Shown here: positions 60,586 to 64,000 of the stretch, in pieces | Layout of the letters: each line of letters begins with the position of its first letter | Position numbering within the stretch: position 1 is the first letter of the stretch | From: Zizania palustris | Lineage: Eukaryota; Streptophyta; Magnoliopsida; Poales; Poaceae | Reading direction: 5' to 3' | Length of the DNA: 64,000 nucleotides | Assembly: GCA_019279435.1 (NCBI GenBank) | Contig: JAAALK010000079.1 | Span: 83,136,162-83,200,161 of the forward strand | Program-made: the position numbers and the translations under genes | The notes under the pieces: model-generated | What the model was told of the DNA's origin: nothing | Seen by the model: only the letters and a program-made list of their open reading frames with translations | Databases searched by the model: none

Positions 60586-63323
60586 ATGGCGGAGAAGGAG
60601 GTTGGCCGGATATTCGTGGGCGGGCTGTCGTGGGACACCACGGAGCGCACGCTCGAGCGCGCTTTCAGCGAGTTCGGCAAGGTCATCGAGACGCAGGTAT
60701 AGTGAAATCTCTGTGGCGAGATGGCTGTTAGGCTTTTCCTTTTTTTCTCTTGGTCCATTCAGACACTGCAGATTCCAATTATGTTTAGATGATAACCTGA
60801 CGAAATAACGTCCTACAAAACTGTTGTTTTGATGAGAAGATGGTAAGTGTGGTAGATCTGCGTTTTGTTCCCCCTATGTGATGTTGAATATGTACCTTAG
60901 TTAGGACGCAGCTCCTTTACATTAAGGCAAGGGAATAGAGCACTGCATCCATTTTGATGGAGGAGATTTGATCATATACCCTCTCTTTAGATGGAAATTG
61001 AGAATTTATCCTTCACATCTCATTGACAGGTGGGGTCCGCTTAGGTCAATGACATGTGGGTCATGAGGGTAAATCCTTAATTTCCATCTAGATGGAGGGC
61101 ATATGATCAACTTCTTAACTGTTGTTAGCTGAGAACGATGGCTAATAAAGTCCTATACTTTTAATGGCTTAGTGATTATCACAATGGTTAATCATACATA
61201 TTTTGGGTATATACATATCACCAATTGAATAACTTTGTAACAAAGGGTATGACTAGATAAACACTTCTGCATACTGTGGGTGTCCATCCTATCATTAATT
61301 GATCACGGGAACTGCTCTGCATAGTGCTGCGACAGCTGGAGCTTAGGGTGTTTCTTTTCTGTTTATATTTTTAACAGTTGCTCTTTTGTCTCTCTTCATT
61401 TTTCACTCTAATAGCAATTATTGATTTTCAGAACCTGCAGTCCTTCCAGTTCTCAATTTTAGGAATTTTAATGACGAAGAAGAAAAGAAACACCTTAACT
61501 AATTGATCACATGATTATACATTGGGGGGGGGGGGGGGCGATGGATTCCGTATAAATCAATTTCAAGTATCCGCACCGTTAGTTAATTTGATAGATGTGA
61601 TCTGTTTTGTTGGCAGGAGCAGAGATCTGTCTTTGCAATGCTAGTTAAGATAACTGTGTCAGCTTAAGATTACAGCAAATGAATTGTCATTGCCATTGTT
61701 AATGAATTCAACAGAACTAAACATGACTGCCAGTGTGGATATGATATACTGGCATACTGCAATGTTTTGCTGCATAATGCTTCTGGGTCAGTTTTGATAA
61801 GAAAGGCAGAGACAGGTTTGTTCAATCCTTTGATTAGTCAGGTGGTACAGGTGATGCTGAAGAATGGGTGTTATATGCTCTTACATGCTTCCATTTGCTT
61901 GGAAGATAAATATTCTCTGCCTTAATATTTCCCTTTCATTGAAATGGACATACTTAACTGTGCATGTCATACAAAGAAACAGTGGAAGATGAGGATATTT
62001 TAGATGCTGCAAGTGGAGGTATACGGCAGACCCAACTAACATCTGACCATGTTCTTATTAGAAGTTCATATGTAACTTATCTCTTTGTGTCGGTAGTGCT
62101 GGCCAAGTGGTTGATCATTGTCTCAGTTTGTTTGATGGTGACTTTATCAGTTCCTGCAGCGCATAAGACACATAAAGTTGTTTTGGCAGTGTGCAGTGCT
62201 ACTGGCAACCTCTAGACTCTGGCACATGCTTCAACTTCTGATCTGGAGATCACTAGCATACTGTACCACTGGGCAGTTAAAACAGATTTGAATTTACATA
62301 GGGTGTTTGAGCAGTGGTAAAAAGGATTGCCTGCTATCCTTCCACAGTTGTCTGAGATGGTTTGACTGGTTGAATGCATGAAATATGCACCAGCTATTGT
62401 CACTTTTATATGTCCCAATTTGCATGTGCATGTCATTTTTAGCGTTTGATTTTTTGGTTCACTATCATATATACAGTTGCTATCTTCCCATCAGTTCACT
62501 TTCATTGTATGTATAGGTTGTTTTGGAAAGAGACACTGGACGCTCTCGTGGATTTGGGTTTGTTACATTCTCAGAACCTCGGGCTGTGGATGCTGCAATT
62601 CGAGGAATGCATAATGGAGAACTAGATGGTAGAACCATTTCTGTGAACAAGGCTCAACCTAGGATGAACACTGATGATGGTGGCTATGGATATGGAGGTG
62701 GCACTTACTCATCTGGTGGTAGAGGTGGATATCGCAGTGGAACTGATGTAGTTCCCCCTGCGAGTGATGACTGCTTCAAATGTGGCCGCTCTGGACACTG
62801 GGCCCGTGAATGTCCTTATTCTGGGGGTGGTGGGGGCGGTGGGGGAGGTAGAACTGGAAGGTACTCTCCCCCTTCAAGATATGGCAGTGGCACTGGTGGG
62901 CGTGGTGAACGCTTTGGAGGATCAGACCGTTTTGCTAACCGCTATGTTGATGACCGATATGATGGCAGACGGTATGGCGAGGATCGATATGGGGGTGGAC
63001 GTGATCGATATACTACTGATCGCTATCCACCAACTGCAGATCGTTTTACTGGTGACAGATATGTTGGTTCAGATCGTTATGCATCAAGTGGATTTGCCAG
63101 GGAAAGAAGCTATGAAAAAGATGGAGGACAATCCAGTGGAAGTTATTATCGTGAGGAACCTAGAGGCTCTGGTGGTTATGACAGAGGTGGCCTGCGTGTG
63201 GGGAGTGGTGACAGATATGGGACTGGTGGTCCTGCTCGCTTTGCTGGGAGTTACCGAGATAGGCCTGCCCCATATGACCGTCCCAACCGGGCAGCAGCAC
63301 GTTCCTACGACGATCGCTACTGA
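60586..63323 (+). CDS. Glycine-rich RNA-binding protein with RRM and CCHC zinc knuckle, RZ-1B/RZ-1C type
   Basis: Two coding exons, 60586-60696 and 62517-63323, join in phase 0 across a 1820-bp intron (GTATAG...TATAG) and give 305 residues. An RRM covers about residues 8-80: RNP2 IFVGGL at 9-14 in exon 1, RNP1 RGFGFVTF at 48-55 in exon 2. The intron splits the RRM after residue 37 (IETQ), before VVLERDTGRS. A CCHC knuckle spans 123-136 (CFKCGRSGHWAREC), followed by a glycine run and a long Gly/Arg/Asp/Tyr-rich tail with repeated DRY and RYG units. This order and the LERDTGRSRGFGF text match plant RZ-1B/RZ-1C proteins, nuclear factors that bind RNA and act with SR proteins in splicing. The ATG chosen lies just after the leader intron and gives the family N-terminus (MAEKEVGRIFVGG). 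No damage is seen. Confidence 0.95.
60697..62516 (+). other. Large intron of the RZ-1-like gene
   Basis: This 1820-bp, AT-rich intron splits the RRM. It contains a MITE-like inverted repeat near 60968-61110 and a G15 run at 61524-61538. No coding exon with continuing RRM text was found inside. Confidence 0.88.
60968..61110. mobile_element. MITE-like inverted repeat in the intron
   Basis: The left arm (TTGATCATATACCCTC, TAGATGGAAATT) and right arm (AATTTCCATCTAGATGG, AGGGCATATGATCAA) are inverted copies with few mismatches, separated by about 60 bp containing GACAGGTGGGGTCC. About 143 bp in all. Flanks are too ambiguous to give a target duplication. Confidence 0.65.
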
Positions 63324-63900
63324 TGGTGTTTAATTGGAGCAGACCAGGGTTATAATATATGTTCCAGTTCTCAATTCCTACTTTCTATGTTGTGGTTTGA
63401 CCTCCAGTGTTCTTCCATGGAGTTTGTTTAATTATTACTAGTGAATCTTCAGTACTTGAATTATTAGTATGTTGGCACATGCTATCCAGGCAGTGGGTTA
63501 TTCTGGTTCCCTGTTACGATGGTACTGTATAATTACTTTGCAGTGTCTAATAATTGAATTGCAGTGTGTTGTCTTGCATTACTTGCCTTCTGCCCTAAAC
63601 GTGAATACAATTGGAGACTACGGCGCCACATTTGGTTGTTCTTGGTTAAATGTTACACCAGCTGGAAAGAAAGTGTACTCTTGTAGCATTGTTACCCGCA
63701 TGGCCCTTTCCATTATTGCGGTCTCATCTATCTTTTGGCATCCACAATTCAATATGGTCATGTATGCTACTCTGCCAGATTTGAGATGTTCGATGATATG
63801 ACACAAAACAAGTACAAGTGACTGTTTGATTATTTGACACTTATGGAAATGACAAGTGAGAGTATCTGAATTTATAAATACGGGTCAGGATGATAAATAA
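63324..63900 (+). other. 3' untranslated region and downstream flank of the RZ-1-like gene
   Basis: This follows the TGA at 63321-63323 and is AT-rich. An AATAAT-type signal lies near 63896 (ATAAATAATAG), but the poly(A) site cannot be fixed. A 110-codon open frame at 63469-63801 lacks any recognisable feature and is not called. From 63900 to 64000 nothing is recognised. Confidence 0.5.
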
Positions 63901-64000
63901 TAGAAGCCAAATTGTTTTGAGTGTTAAATCATTGAATCTCCGGCCAAATGTACTTTTTTGGGGGTGAACGTAGCTAAAAAGAATTTGTCATATGTCTCCT

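Noticed and set aside
63469..63801. 110-codon frame downstream of the RZ-1-like gene
   Set aside because: It lies in the 3' untranslated region, has no recognisable motif and no coding-type composition.

Overview
The window is plant nuclear DNA, most likely from a grass (Poaceae). It holds one host gene at the far right, behind about 60 kb of nested transposable elements. The gene has a GC-rich first coding exon, spliceosomal introns and a promoter with a TATA box, TGGGCC (site II) and AAACCCTAA (telo-box) motifs. The transposons are typical of grasses: Tat-group Gypsy elements with antisense genes, a Sirevirus-type Copia, PIF/Harbinger and hAT. No bacterial, organellar, rRNA, tRNA or CRISPR features were seen.

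Layout, working inward from the oldest layer. A PIF/Harbinger DNA transposon (here F) appears to be the outer container. Its transposase remnant is at 18.6-19.8 kb, its Myb/SANT-like partner gene at 24.8-25.8 kb, and its right end with a TTA target site at 59851-59854. Four insertions break it. (1) A Gypsy element D2 (minus strand; 5' LTR 17266-18412) is itself interrupted in gag at 16492/16493 by Gypsy element B (5' LTR 15996-16492). B is interrupted in its protease region at 13793/13794 by a same-family Gypsy element A (5' LTR 13299-13793). A's other end lies in a 1000-N assembly gap (3689-4688), and B's pol resumes left of the gap (890-3685). (2) A short-LTR Copia element E sits at 19958-24744 (target duplication GGTTC). 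(3) A Gypsy element D3 spans 26191-59467; its flanking GCTCC duplications lie 33 kb apart. (4) Inside D3 are a nearly pristine Sirevirus-type Copia G (27824-38644, GACTG), a solo LTR (39998-41093, GCTAG), LTR-like and Copia fragments (41.1-47.4 kb) including a 781-bp hAT element (45780-46560, 8-bp duplication), and a Tat-group Gypsy element C (48821-59021, GTGAC) within D3's 3' LTR.

The host gene (ATG 60586, stop 63323, two coding exons, 305 aa) encodes a glycine-rich RNA-binding protein with one RRM and one CCHC zinc knuckle, closest to the plant RZ-1B/RZ-1C type. Its TATA box lies about 440 bp from the Harbinger end.

Two aspects stand out. The nest can be ordered almost entirely by matched target-site duplications read from sequence. 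In addition, the Gypsy elements carry antisense, intron-containing genes converging on pol: a coiled-coil type in A and a PMD-like type in D3. Copia G is by far the youngest insertion; its two 1978-bp LTRs differ at only about three positions by eye.
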